A stretch of DNA of 64,000 nucleotides from Chrysopilus asiliformis (lineage: Eukaryota; Arthropoda; Insecta; Diptera; Rhagionidae), in contig OZ035961.1 in the NCBI GenBank assembly GCA_964034945.1, positions 21,567,661-21,631,660 on the forward strand, in the 5' to 3' direction. Position numbers and translations under genes: made by a program. Shown piece by piece: positions 19,433 through 28,759 of this stretch. The first letter of the stretch is position 1, and each line of letters begins with the position of its first letter. The notes below the pieces were generated by a model, which did no database searches, was not told the DNA's origin, and worked only from the letters and a program-made list of their open reading frames with translations.

Positions 19433-21976
19433 ATGTGTGAAAAAATGGAGGAATCTTTACGACGAGCAAAATTGTTTTTGAAGAGTGCCACAGTTAGTGA
19501 GCTAAAGGACAAGTTAGAAGCATTAGATCTTAGCACTATTGGCTATAAATCAGCGTTGCTTCTTAGGCTTGAGGACGCATGGAAGACGTTAGAAAAAAGC
19601 GCATTAGATGAACAACTTAGAGGTATATATTTCGAATCAACAGAAGATGAAAGCGTTGATAATAACCTAACTGAAATGGGGAATGATGGACCAGTTAGCC
19701 ATACAATTCAAAACAATGATGATAGTCACTTGAATGATGCGGCTGTTAATCATTTGGACGAACAAATCGAAACTTTGAGAGCTGAACTTGCCAAGAAAAA
19801 AGAAATTGCAGATTTGAAAAGACAATTGGCATTGTTAACGGAGGACGACACTTCAAAAGGCAAAATTTATAATTTCAGTTATCGCGATATTGAGAATGCC
19901 TTGCCGAACTTCAGCGGGGATGACCATTACTCTGTAGCCAAATGGATTTCCAACTTTGAAGAACACGCGGATACTCTAAAATGGGATTCACAGCTCCGCT
20001 TGGTGTACGCGAAACGGCTTATGACCGGAACCGCTAAACTTTTTCTTCGATCAACAAGTACGAAGTCCTGGGAGGAGCTTAGAAGAAAGCTGATTCAGGA
20101 ATTTCATACAAGAGTAACAACTGGGGACGTGCATAATCAGCTTCGTCGCCGTCAAAAGTTGAGGAGCGAAACCTACCAGCAGTATCTCCTTTGTATGCAA
20201 GAAATTGCAACATTCGCGGAAATTAATGAAACTGATCTCGTTAATTATGTTATCAGTGGTATTGACGACACCCCAGCGAATAAAATGATTTTGTATAGTT
20301 GCGACACTTTAGACGAACTTAAACTTGGTTTAAGAAAATATGAACGTTCGAAGCAACAGTATGGTTTTCAGCGAAGAACTGTTCCTGAAGTGGTTAGAAG
20401 TGTGGAGTTAATTAAGCCAAAAATTCAAAGTCAACCACAAATGCGTTGTTTCAACTGCAACGAGTTAGGCCACCTTAGCACACAATGCACTAAGCCACGC
20501 CATGAAAGAGGATCATGCTTCACTTGTGGCAAACAAGGCCACAAATCCTCCAACTGCAACCATCGAGCAGTAGTGATGTCAGTGCAACCTTCACATGCAA
20601 ATAGTCATTGTAATCAACAATCGCAAAAGTGGTCAACGCCGTATGTATTACCAGCAACCAACCCATTTGAAGATGAAGTACGATTCGACTTAATTAAAGA
20701 TGACAGCCAAGTTAAATATGGAACATCTCTCACATCACTGTTTGATTCAGGCAGCCCCATCACTTTTATGAAGCATAAATATGTTCCCGATCATCTAATT
20801 TCACCAGTAGAATCAAATAGGTATCAATTTTATGGCATAAATAAAAGTAGATTAAATATTCTAGGTACTGTAAATTCAGTTGTTTTGTATAAGGGCAGCT
20901 CTTGTATTTTGCCAATATTCGTTGTAAATAATGAAACCATGAATAACCCTGTTGTTTTAGGGAGGGATTTCATGCAAGAAATTAAAATGGAGCTAGTATT
21001 ACAAAATAATCCGGAAACAAATGTCATAGATAATCGATGCATGCAGGAAGACATAAAAGAAACTAACAACAACTCAGGTATGACAAATGGCGAAAATTTT
21101 AAGGAATTTGATGACATTTTAAACATTGATATTTTTGAAGACAATACTTTTAAAAAAAAGTCGAAAATTAATGAAAATGTTAAAGCTAAAAATAAAATAA
21201 TAGACATAACAAATAAAACTTGGACCGAGAATTTCTGTAATATTGAAACAATTTTACCTCCATCTGGGGAAATGGAGATTAATTTGACAAAAACCGAACC
21301 ATTTTATTGTAATCCGAGACGACTTTCCTTTGCTCATAAGGACGAATTACAAAAAATTTTAAATGACTCGCTAAAAAGAAATATTATTCGGAAGAGTAAT
21401 TCCGCGTATGCATCTCCCATCGTACTTACCCAAAAAAAGAATCGAGAATTACGCTTATTTGTGGATCACACGGAATTAAATAAGATAACTGACCGCGAAA
21501 ATTATCCTTCGCCTCACATTGAGAACTTAATTGATAAATTCAGAAACAAAAAATACTTTTCGTCTTTAGATTTACTCTTAGCGGTAGACGCGTTTACCAA
21601 ATTTGTTAAAATATATAACGTAAAGTCAACACAAGCCAAAGAAGTAGAGGAAAATACAACCGGTAACCGGGATAAAGTTTTGGAAAAAGTAGAATTCGCC
21701 ATCAATAATACGTTTCATAAAAGCATTAATTCCAGTCCAAGTCGAATTTTGTTGGGTGCAAACCAAAAAGGGATATCTTACGACGGATTAATGGAATATT
21801 TAATTGATAAATCTGTAAAAAATCGGCATTTAACAGCCTTAAGACAAAAAGTAAAGGATATCAATGGTTTAAAAATTTCATGTAATATACATGACGAATC
21901 GGTAAAATTTAAGTTATGCATCGAGGATCTAATCATTCGGAGTATATTTATGCTTATGTTAAGATGTTTATATTAA
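19433..21976 (+). CDS. Gypsy Gag-Pol with internal deletions (847 aa)
   Basis: Residues about 15-50 look like a SAP-type helix-extension-helix (SELKDKLEALDL). A charged coiled-coil-like stretch follows (105-140), then the retrotransposon Gag capsid region (145-305). Two CCHC zinc knuckles are at 339-352 and 362-375. A retropepsin-like site (LFDSGSP, D438) and a downstream VLGRDFM motif mark the protease. RT begins (IIRKSNSAYASPIV, 651-664; FSSLDL, 709-714) and then switches directly to an integrase fragment (AVDAFTKFVKIY, 717-728). A second jump reaches another integrase piece (FAINNTFHKS...SPSRILLG). The RT YxDD box, RNase H and the catalytic integrase residues are absent. The frame nevertheless stays open across both deletions, so a Gag-protease protein could still be made. 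Confidence 0.85.
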   Translation: MCEKMEESLRRAKLFLKSATVSELKDKLEALDLSTIGYKSALLLRLEDAWKTLEKSALDEQLRGIYFESTEDESVDNNLTEMGNDGPVSHTIQNNDDSHLNDAAVNHLDEQIETLRAELAKKKEIADLKRQLALLTEDDTSKGKIYNFSYRDIENALPNFSGDDHYSVAKWISNFEEHADTLKWDSQLRLVYAKRLMTGTAKLFLRSTSTKSWEELRRKLIQEFHTRVTTGDVHNQLRRRQKLRSETYQQYLLCMQEIATFAEINETDLVNYVISGIDDTPANKMILYSCDTLDELKLGLRKYERSKQQYGFQRRTVPEVVRSVELIKPKIQSQPQMRCFNCNELGHLSTQCTKPRHERGSCFTCGKQGHKSSNCNHRAVVMSVQPSHANSHCNQQSQKWSTPYVLPATNPFEDEVRFDLIKDDSQVKYGTSLTSLFDSGSPITFMKHKYVPDHLISPVESNRYQFYGINKSRLNILGTVNSVVLYKGSSCILPIFVVNNETMNNPVVLGRDFMQEIKMELVLQNNPETNVIDNRCMQEDIKETNNNSGMTNGENFKEFDDILNIDIFEDNTFKKKSKINENVKAKNKIIDITNKTWTENFCNIETILPPSGEMEINLTKTEPFYCNPRRLSFAHKDELQKILNDSLKRNIIRKSNSAYASPIVLTQKKNRELRLFVDHTELNKITDRENYPSPHIENLIDKFRNKKYFSSLDLLLAVDAFTKFVKIYNVKSTQAKEVEENTTGNRDKVLEKVEFAINNTFHKSINSSPSRILLGANQKGISYDGLMEYLIDKSVKNRHLTALRQKVKDINGLKISCNIHDESVKFKLCIEDLIIRSIFMLMLRCLY

Positions 21977-22289
21977 TAGTTTCTTACAAGATTTTTATGT
22001 TTGTAGAAGAGATTTAAAGATCACTATATGTAAACATAGTATTCGATAGATCTGTGATATAATTTTAAATCTTATGTACTTTCATATAGAAAGAACTTAA
22101 TTTTGATGAAACGATTATGTAAAAGAAAAAGCGGTGGAAAAATGATTTTGTAATGTAAATTACTTACGTTTCATTTGGAAAAGTATCCAATAGCTTTCAA
22201 ATTTGATTAAATGAATTATAGCAATTGTAAGGTAATTCATACCTGTCGTAATATTTAATCGAGGCGATTAATTGTCAGGATCGCCGAAT

Positions 22290-22378
22290 TGTAAGGTTTT
22301 AATAAAAGAAAAAGTAGTTAAGTACCTACTGTCGAACGATTCGGACGTATTTTATTTGTCTCTTCCATAGTCCTTACA
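22290..22378 (+). repeat. 3' LTR of gypsy element
   Basis: It is identical to 19219-19307 and followed by CTAT. No clear polypurine tract precedes it; the preceding bases read 'gtcaggatcgccgaat'. Confidence 0.9.
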
Positions 22379-22613
22379 CTATCGAGACAATCACTACGGT
22401 GGAGTTTGTCCAAATTCCACCCCAAGGGGGTAAACGAAGGGTGCGTAGGGAGTTGGTCTTTAGGAGACTGATAAATGTCACTCGAGGGTTTTCGGGGTCA
22501 CTGATCATTTATCTGGTGTTAGAATTCCAAAATTCGAAACGGAAGGTTCTACATTTTGAAGTCATTGATCATGTTAAATTTTTAGAATTCTTTTGATATT
22601 TATAAAACTTATA

Positions 22614-22662
22614 CAATGACCTTGAACCCGGCAACGTCGGGTAGGCAAGCTAATACTATATA
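22614..22662 (-). repeat. Dispersed repeat family B, 5' fragment
   Basis: In reverse orientation it reads tagcttgcctacccg, then acgttgccgggttcaagg. That matches the start of the family-B copies at 22771 and 44001 (actagcttg.atacccgtcgttgccgggtt). Confidence 0.65.
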
Positions 22663-22770
22663 TGAAAACACACCGAATTTTTATAGAATTTTTATCATTT
22701 GTATGGAGAAGCGAAGTCCAAAGGAATTTTGATGTATGAAAAACTGGTGTAAAATATTTCTTTATTATTA

Positions 22771-23433
22771 ACTAGCTTGCATACCCGTCGTTGCCGGGTT
22801 AAGTTTTTTCAAATTTTTTTTTTTTGATAGTCTATGTTGGATCTAAACTTCAGGCCAATCGGCTCGGTAGTTTCCCCGCGAAAGGGTAACATAGAGGAGG
22901 AGCTAAGTTTCGAGATCACTTTACCCCCTCCCCTTACTCCCCCACCTCTCGGGCTACTTTTTAATGAATCGGTGTTGGGGCTGGACGCCCGACGAACATC
23001 TATGCCAAATTTCAGGCCAATCGGTTCAGTTGTTTCCCCGCGAAAGAGTAACATACCGCAAAAACTAAGTTTCGAAATCACTTTACCCCCTGCCCTTACT
23101 CCCTCTACCTCTCGGGCTACTTTTTAATGAATCGGTGTTGGGGCTGGACGCCCGACGAACATCTATGCCAAATTTCAGGCCAATCGGTTCAGTTGTTTCC
23201 CCGCGAAAGGGTAACATACCGCAAAAACTAAGTTTCGAAATCACTTTACCCCCTCCCCTGTCTCCCCCCACCCATCGCGCTACTTTTCCGTATGCCTATG
23301 TTGGAACCAGAACTACCACAGACACTCATGCCAAATTTCAAGTCAATCGGTTCAGCCGTTTTTGCGTGAAAGAGGAACAGACAGACAGACAGACAGACAG
23401 ACAGACCAACTTATTTTTATATATTAGTATGAT
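22771..23433 (+). repeat. Dispersed repeat family B with internal tandem units (copy B1)
   Basis: It starts ACTAGCTTGCATACCCGTCG and ends in a (CAGA)n run plus TTTTTATATATTAGTATGAT. The body has about three tandem units of roughly 140-160 bp (near 22830, 22970 and 23132), each with 'caggccaatcggttcagt', 'gtttccccgcgaaag' and 'aagtttcgaaatcacttta'. The other copy (44001-44391) has a single unit. The class is uncertain; similar repeats are widespread in arthropods and may be RTE- or Helitron-related. ORFs of 60-102 codons here arise from the repeat units. Confidence 0.75.
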
Positions 23434-24329
23434 GAGTATATGATGATATTATAAACAAATAGTATAAACCGATACTTAATGTAATATAGTATGATTTTCA
23501 CTATAAACATCACAAACGCAAAAAAAAAAATCCGGAATCATTTTTGAGTAAATTTTTACCAGATTTCTTAATACATTAAAATCAAAAGGAAACTATTTTA
23601 AAAATTTCAAATGAATTGTAAATGCAATTTTTGTTATTTTATAAATAAGTGTTCAAATTTAATTCACATATTTTATCTATTTGAACCATCAATTTATTTT
23701 AATTACGTTAAATGAAAATTTGGCACATATAACGAGTCGAAAGTTAATCGTTATGAATTTAACTACACACAAAAGTCTACATGAAATCTCGAATTCATAC
23801 AAAAAATGTTAATCGCGGAAATGCGATATTTCAATAATGTATATATTTGCCCATTTAACAATTACATAAAATTACTCTCATAGTCAATTTGAATTTTGAA
23901 TTTCTGAATGAAATTATTATAAATTTCCATCAATTTACGTTTAATTGGTTAACTTAATATTTGTACAAAAATGTACAACGATATAGAACATTTAATTTAT
24001 TTACATATTCGATTGGTTTAGGGATAAAATTTATCAAATATTTTGCATTTAAATTAATTTCGCACATTACCCTATGTCAATAACACACTTCTGAATGCGT
24101 AAAACATTCTCACCCAACCAAATGGAAATCAATTTGAATTTTATCAATTATTCGTTGATTACTTTTCATCTCAATTTATTCTTACAGGTTTATTTTATGA
24201 GGGAAATTGTTAGAGATCTATTTGACTATAATAGTTTATATGAAGGAAAATCGTAAGTAATTTTGAGACTTAATTTGATTTAAGTTGTTCTATCGACTTT
24301 ATATTTTAAAGGATAATAATACCCAATAC
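23434..24329. other. Intergenic, no gene seen
   Basis: Very AT-rich sequence with short ATTT/AATT runs. Nothing was recognised on either strand. Confidence 0.4.
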
Positions 24330-24660
24330 GCTAATTTACATTTCCACATGTCTGTCCGTGAACAGTATAACTTTCAAAAAGGTTGAGCTAGAGACTTTCA
24401 AACATGTTAAGAATATTATTTTGCATAACAATTCCACACATCAAAATCCAATCCGACCAATCCTTTCGCCCTCTCCCAAATAAATGAACTTTTTTGATAA
24501 AAATTTTGTCTGCCCTCATATTGAGTATTTGACGATTAGCTTCTGGCAATTGTAGCGATTCTTATATTTTTTTATATAAACGATTAGCTTCTGGCAATTG
24601 TAGCGATTCTTATATTTTCTGGCAATTGTAGCGATTCTTATATTAAAGTGATTCAACACC
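24330..24660 (+). repeat. Diverged INE-1-like repeat (copy A4) with short tandem units
   Basis: Landmarks are 'catgtctgtccgtga', 'ttgagctagagactttcaaa', 'acatcaaaatccaatc' and a closing 'ctggcaattgtagcgattctt'. The closing segment is repeated about three times (24540-24650). The order matches the diverged copies at 27060-27600 and 36745-37040. Confidence 0.55.
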
Positions 24661-25073
24661 TACACCAAATCAATTGTTTCACAAAGAATAAATCTCAGCG
24701 CAGCTATAACTTACGTAAGTGCCATACTAAAGCGGGTTGTTAAGAAAAGCCGCAAATTCGGGCTAGTATTTGCGTAAAATTCTATTCGGTAAGGTGAAAA
24801 GATTGTAAAAGATTGTAAAAGATTGTAAAAGACTAACCTATAATTCAGCTGAACACAACACAAAAATATTCAACTTGATATCTCTAACGATATAGAATCT
24901 AGCAGCCGGGAGGATCTGACGTGGCAGCGTCACAGGGGGAAGATATGTTAAAAGTATTTACTTGTGTTGTACTGAAGACAAACAAAAAGTTCAAACTACG
25001 TCGAACATATCCACGTCCAATATGTTTCAGAGTAGGTTAAAAATGGGGGGTGGATTAAAAAAAACTCCATTAA

Positions 25074-25193
25074 CACTTTGGCTGCCATGTCACCTGAAAT
25101 CGAGTGACGGTTCTTTTGTCAGAGAATCAAATATTAAAATTGTGTCGAAACGAGAGCGTGACTCTCAGGTCTTCTTTTTTGGCAGTCAAAGTG
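25074..25193. mobile_element. 120-bp TTAA-flanked MITE
   Basis: TTAA at 25070-25073 and 25194-25197 flanks the TIRs CACTTTGGCTGCCA and TGGCAGTCAAAGTG (one mismatch). Inner segments 'ccatgtcacctgaaa' and 'gactctcaggtcttc' are loosely inverted. It is related by TIR to the neighbour at 25213. A 94-codon ORF across both MITEs is accidental. Confidence 0.7.
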
Positions 25194-25212
25194 TTAAAAC
25201 GCTGTCCATTAA

Positions 25213-25448
25213 CACTCTAACTGCCACGTCAGTCAAAAAGACCTGACACCTAATTATACACAACGGTCACAATGAAAATTATAAAGTGTTCGCTGCAACC
25301 ACAACGATTTTTTGTAGTTGCACACATTTTATGGTAATAAAATAACTTTTAGGTATAATTTTGTTTAAATTTTTTTTTCTCTTGGTGTCTTTTTGACTGA
25401 CAACTAAATATTCGAAAAAGGCTTAAAATTGTCGTGGCAGTTAGAGTG
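25213..25448. mobile_element. 236-bp TTAA-flanked MITE
   Basis: TTAA at 25209-25212 and 25449-25452 flanks a 16-bp perfect TIR CACTCTAACTGCCACG. The interior repeats 'gtcaaaaagacctgac' and its partner 'gtctttttgactgac'. Both the TIR and the TTAA flank suggest the piggyBac superfamily. Only 11 bp separate its TTAA from that of the MITE at 25074-25193. Confidence 0.8.
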
Positions 25449-25863
25449 TTAAAGACCTTACACTTTTAGGGAAGGTTACAGCGATATTGAATCCGAAACC
25501 AAAAATCAAGTAAAAGCTTAACTGGAAGCACCGTTTTTTTCTCTGAACATCAAATAGAAATTCAACCGCAAACCAACCTACTTTTTGGCATATAGTTTTT
25601 AAAGCAAAAATAAATTTATTCAATGCAAAGGGCTACCAAATTTATGCAGTAGTTTGTGTTTAAATAATGCAGACAACTTTCTTGTCTACTAACTTCTTCA
25701 GATTCTTTTGAAAGGATCTTTTCATAAATATTTTTCTTCGTTCCACGAACCTAAAAAAAATTATAAAGTTTTCACTTAGCAAGTAAAACTTAAAGAAAAA
25801 AAAATCCAAGAAAATAAGATCTCATTAAAAGCTCTTTCAATAAATTCTCAGCCTGTGTCATAC

Positions 25864-25994
25864 CATTAATTTGCATCACTCTAGCTTTTCTTTTATCGTC
25901 TTCTTGTTCATCTTCGTAATTGTCTTCATCTTTGAATGCACAAGTTTTCCATTTAACGGCGGAAAAAAATTGACAGCAGTTCTTCGTAGGAAAC
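25864..25994 (-). other. Possible isolated coding exon, unidentified
   Basis: One minus-strand frame is open over about 69 codons. It has non-random composition: a Cys/Trp-containing start (FPTKNCCQFFSAVKWKTC) followed by a very acidic then basic segment (DEDNYEDEQEDDKRKAR). A donor-like ATG|GTATGA closes it at 25864. The proposed acceptor (CGAG|TTTCC) has a poor polypyrimidine tract. A following stretch after a good acceptor (about 25750) does not join in frame. No family was recognised. Confidence 0.2.
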
Positions 25995-27050
25995 TCGACT
26001 CAATGGAAATAAAGTAGAATGGAAATTGAGACAAAAGGGATAAAATCTAAATATCATTCATCTGTTTTTGAAGTGATGAAAATATAACGAGAAAAGTTTA
26101 TTTTCCTCATCCTTTTTTTAGCCCCCAAAAGTTTGGGTTTTCGTATTCTCTTACGATTTTCACAACGGCTTTGTTGTGCTTTCGGTCGGAAAGTTTCTGT
26201 TAGTTTGTTAATAGTTTTAAGGAATATATGAAATAAATCTCCCGAAAGTCCAGTCCATATTGTGGCTTTGAAACTTTGTGAATAATTTCAGCTTATTTTT
26301 TGATACCACAAATCCCACGCAAAAAGTGACTATACTTTTATTTTTCATTCACTCAATTCATCCTGTTAAATATATATGTGTGTGTGTGTGTTTGCCTTGT
26401 TAATAAAACTTTTTAAGCTTGTGGCTTACTTAGACTTTAACTTTACCCTCAAGCCCCAACAAAAACGATGTTTATTATCACAAGAAGTAAATTCTAGTTA
26501 CGCTTTAATGCTTATACAATATTTTTTTACTCGATATTCAAAAAAAGAGATGCAAAATACGAAAATATGTCAATCAAAAGTTCGAAATAAAAAGGATTTG
26601 GGCATTTTCAAACAAAGTATATCAACAACAAAAATAATCTTTCCCAAAAAATTGAGTTGGTGTTGGAAGATTGCTCGTGTACGTTCTTAAAATTTAATGT
26701 GGTTGATATCTTTTCACGAAAAAACAACAGTGGTAAATATTTACCTTCGGTACTATTTAAGGCTATCAGAGCCAGAGTGGACTAACCCACATGTCGAAAT
26801 CGTGAGTTTTTTTGTGTTTGAATCACTATTGCGAGTGAGTTTTTAGATAAAATTGTTTGGATGCACAAAAGAACATTTCAACATTGAGTAATAAAGTCCA
26901 CAGAATGTTTTTTTTCCAAAAATTTACAGTCAATAATAGTACAAAAGTGGAAAAGCTTCAAAAACTCGATTATGTGGCTTGGTCCACTTTTGCTCTCATC
27001 GCCTCATTTATACTCTATATGATATGTCATATAGGAAAATATTAGATTTA
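25995..27050. other. Intergenic, no gene seen
   Basis: It contains a short (GT)n run near 26375 and several weak ORFs of about 60-105 codons without recognisable motifs. Confidence 0.35.
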
Positions 27051-27059
27051 GTAAACTGT

Positions 27060-27600
27060 TTGTAAGGCATCGAACCATTCATCGGACACAAAAATAAACT
27101 ACACCAGGGTGTTAGGTATGACAAAAGATTTTCATTTCCGTATGTCTGTCCGTCCGTTCATGAAAGCTTTCGAAAGTATTGAGCTAGAGATTTGAAATTT
27201 TGTATAGTTACGTTTCTCGTAAATGGCTAGGCTGAGTTCTTGAACGAGCGAAATTGGCCTGTCCCCCTCCTTCCCCCCTCCTTCCCCCTCCTTCCACCCT
27301 CCTTCCCCCTCCTTCCACCCTCCTTCCCCCTCCTTCCCCCATCCTTCCCCCCTCACCCATACAAATGGAATACTTTTTTTTCTATTTTCTCGAAAATGGT
27401 GGGTCGTATTGAAAAATTTTTTAAGGCAAAATGTGTTTAGAATGAAATTTTACATAACCGTTCCATACATCAAATCCAATCAGACCACTCTTTCCCTGTC
27501 TCCTATACAAATGGATTTTATTAAACAAACATTTTGTCTGTCCATATATAGAGTATTTGACGGCAATTGTAGTTTTTCTTATGTTTTAGAATAAAAATTC
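27060..27600 (+). repeat. Diverged INE-1-like repeat (copy A5)
   Basis: It shares 'acaccagggtgttaggtatg', 'tgtctgtccgtccgttc', 'gagctagagatttgaaatttt', 'aatggctaggctgagttctt' and 'ccatacatcaaatccaatc' with the family. The usual G-run/C-run is replaced by the expanded CCTTCCCCCT tract (27262-27352). Copies A6 and A7 follow head to tail. Confidence 0.65.
27262..27352 (+). repeat. Polypyrimidine minisatellite (CCTTCCCCCT-type)
   Basis: About 90 bp with almost no purines, built of 8-11 bp units CCTCCTTCCCCC with occasional A. Mirror-symmetric homopyrimidine DNA of this kind can form triplex (H-DNA). It gives spurious ORFs of GWKEGEG or PPSFPLL repeats. Confidence 0.85.
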
Positions 27601-27608
27601 TACTGTTG

Positions 27609-28187
27609 TTATACCCGTATGGTGAAACCAAAGGGTATATTAACTTTGCCTTACCGTTTGTAACGCCAATATCCCGTCATCACACATAAAAATGAATTAC
27701 ACCAGTGTGTTTAGAATGATAAAAATAATTAATTTCTGCATGTCCGTCCGTCTGTCTGTCCGTCTGTCTGTCTGTCCGTCTGTCTGTCTGTCTGTCCGTC
27801 TGTGGCGCGGATTGCGGGCGCACGGATTTAGCTAGAGACTTGAAATTTTGCGCAGATTCGTTTTTCGTAAAATGCGAGGCTAAGTTCGTTAATGGGCAAA
27901 AACGGACCATTAGGGGGGGTACCCCCCATACGAACGAAAACGGTTTTTGTGAATATCTCGAAAACGGTGCATCCTATCAAAAAAGTCCAAGAACAAAAGT
28001 TATTTAGGATATGATTCTACATAAAACTCCCATACATCAAAATCCGATTGGAATAAATTTTAAAAAATCTTATTGGAAAGTTTGACTTCAAAGTGGAATT
28101 TTGGTACAACTGTTCGAATTTTGATACCAATATCACCATACGGGTCTCCAATGATTGCCAGATTGGCAATTATAGCTTTTGTTATGT
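27609..28187 (+). repeat. INE-1-like repeat, full copy (A6)
   Basis: The 5' hairpin TTATACCCGTATGG...CCAAAGGGTATA leads into 'accgtttgtaacgcca', then 'gaattacaccagtgtgttt', then a (GTCY)n microsatellite (about 27740-27800). Next come 'gcggattgcgggcgcacgga', 'gggggggtaccccccata' and 'gcatcctatcaaaaaag'. The 3' hairpin ATTGCCAGATTGGCAAT is followed by TATAGCTTTTGTTATG. The layout parallels Drosophila INE-1/DINE-1: a TATACCC...GGGTATA start, a GTCY microsatellite and a 3' hairpin. Those are considered non-autonomous Helitrons. No canonical CTRR end is visible. Confidence 0.8.
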
Positions 28188-28194
28188 TTGTTTT

Positions 28195-28751
28195 TTATAC
28201 CCGTATGGTGAAACCAAAGGGTATATTAGATTTGCCTTACCGTTTGTAACGCCAAGATCCCGTCATCACATACAAAAATGAATTACACCAGTGTGTTTAG
28301 AATGATAAAAAAAGTTTAATTTAGCATGTCCGTCCGTCCGTCCGTCTGTCCGTCCGTCCGTCCGTCTGTGGCGCGGATTGCGGGCGCACGGATTGGGCTA
28401 GACTCTTGAAATTTTGCGCAGATCCGTTTTTCGTAAAATGCGAGGCTAAGTTCGTTAATGGGCAAAAATGGACCATTAGGGGGGGTACCCCCCATACGAA
28501 CGAAAACGTTTTTTGCGAATATCTCAAAAACGGTGCATCTTATCAAAAAAGTTCAAGAACAAAAGTTATTTAGGATATGATTCTGCATAAAACTTCCATA
28601 CATCAAAATTCGATTGGAACAAATTTTAAAAAATCTTATTGGAAAGTTTGACTTCATAGTGGCATTTTCATAAAACTGTTCGCCGTTCACTTAAATCACC
28701 ATAACGGGTTTTCAATAATTGCCAAATTGGCAATTATAGCTTTTGTTATGT
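28195..28751 (+). repeat. INE-1-like repeat, full copy (A7)
   Basis: Same structure as the preceding copy, which ends 7 bp upstream, so the two are head to tail. The (GTCC GTCY)n tract is at 28328-28368. The 3' hairpin reads ATTGCCAAATTGGCAAT. ORFs overlapping it are repeat-derived. Confidence 0.8.
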
Positions 28752-28759
28752 TTTGATAT

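Larger units (their letters stand above)
19219..22378 (+). mobile_element. Ty3/gypsy LTR retrotransposon, internally deleted
   Basis: A 3160-bp element bounded by two identical 89-bp direct LTRs and by the 4-bp target duplication CTAT (19215-19218 and 22379-22382). The interior holds one long ORF (19433-21976) that encodes Gag, a protease region and the start of reverse transcriptase, and then jumps into integrase. It therefore cannot move alone. Identical LTRs and an intact target duplication point to a recent insertion, although 89 bp gives little dating power. Confidence 0.9.

Noticed and set aside
19433..21976. Reading the 847-codon ORF as a domesticated host gene
   Set aside because: It lies between identical LTRs with an intact target duplication, so it is a retrotransposon product; conservation in other species would be needed to argue otherwise.
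23381..23404. CRISPR-like short regular repeats (CAGA)n
   Set aside because: Simple microsatellite at the 3' end of a dispersed repeat in a eukaryotic genome; no spacers.
27132..27440. Overlapping ORFs with EGGWKEG and LLPPSFP repeats
   Set aside because: Both are translations of the same polypyrimidine minisatellite on opposite strands.
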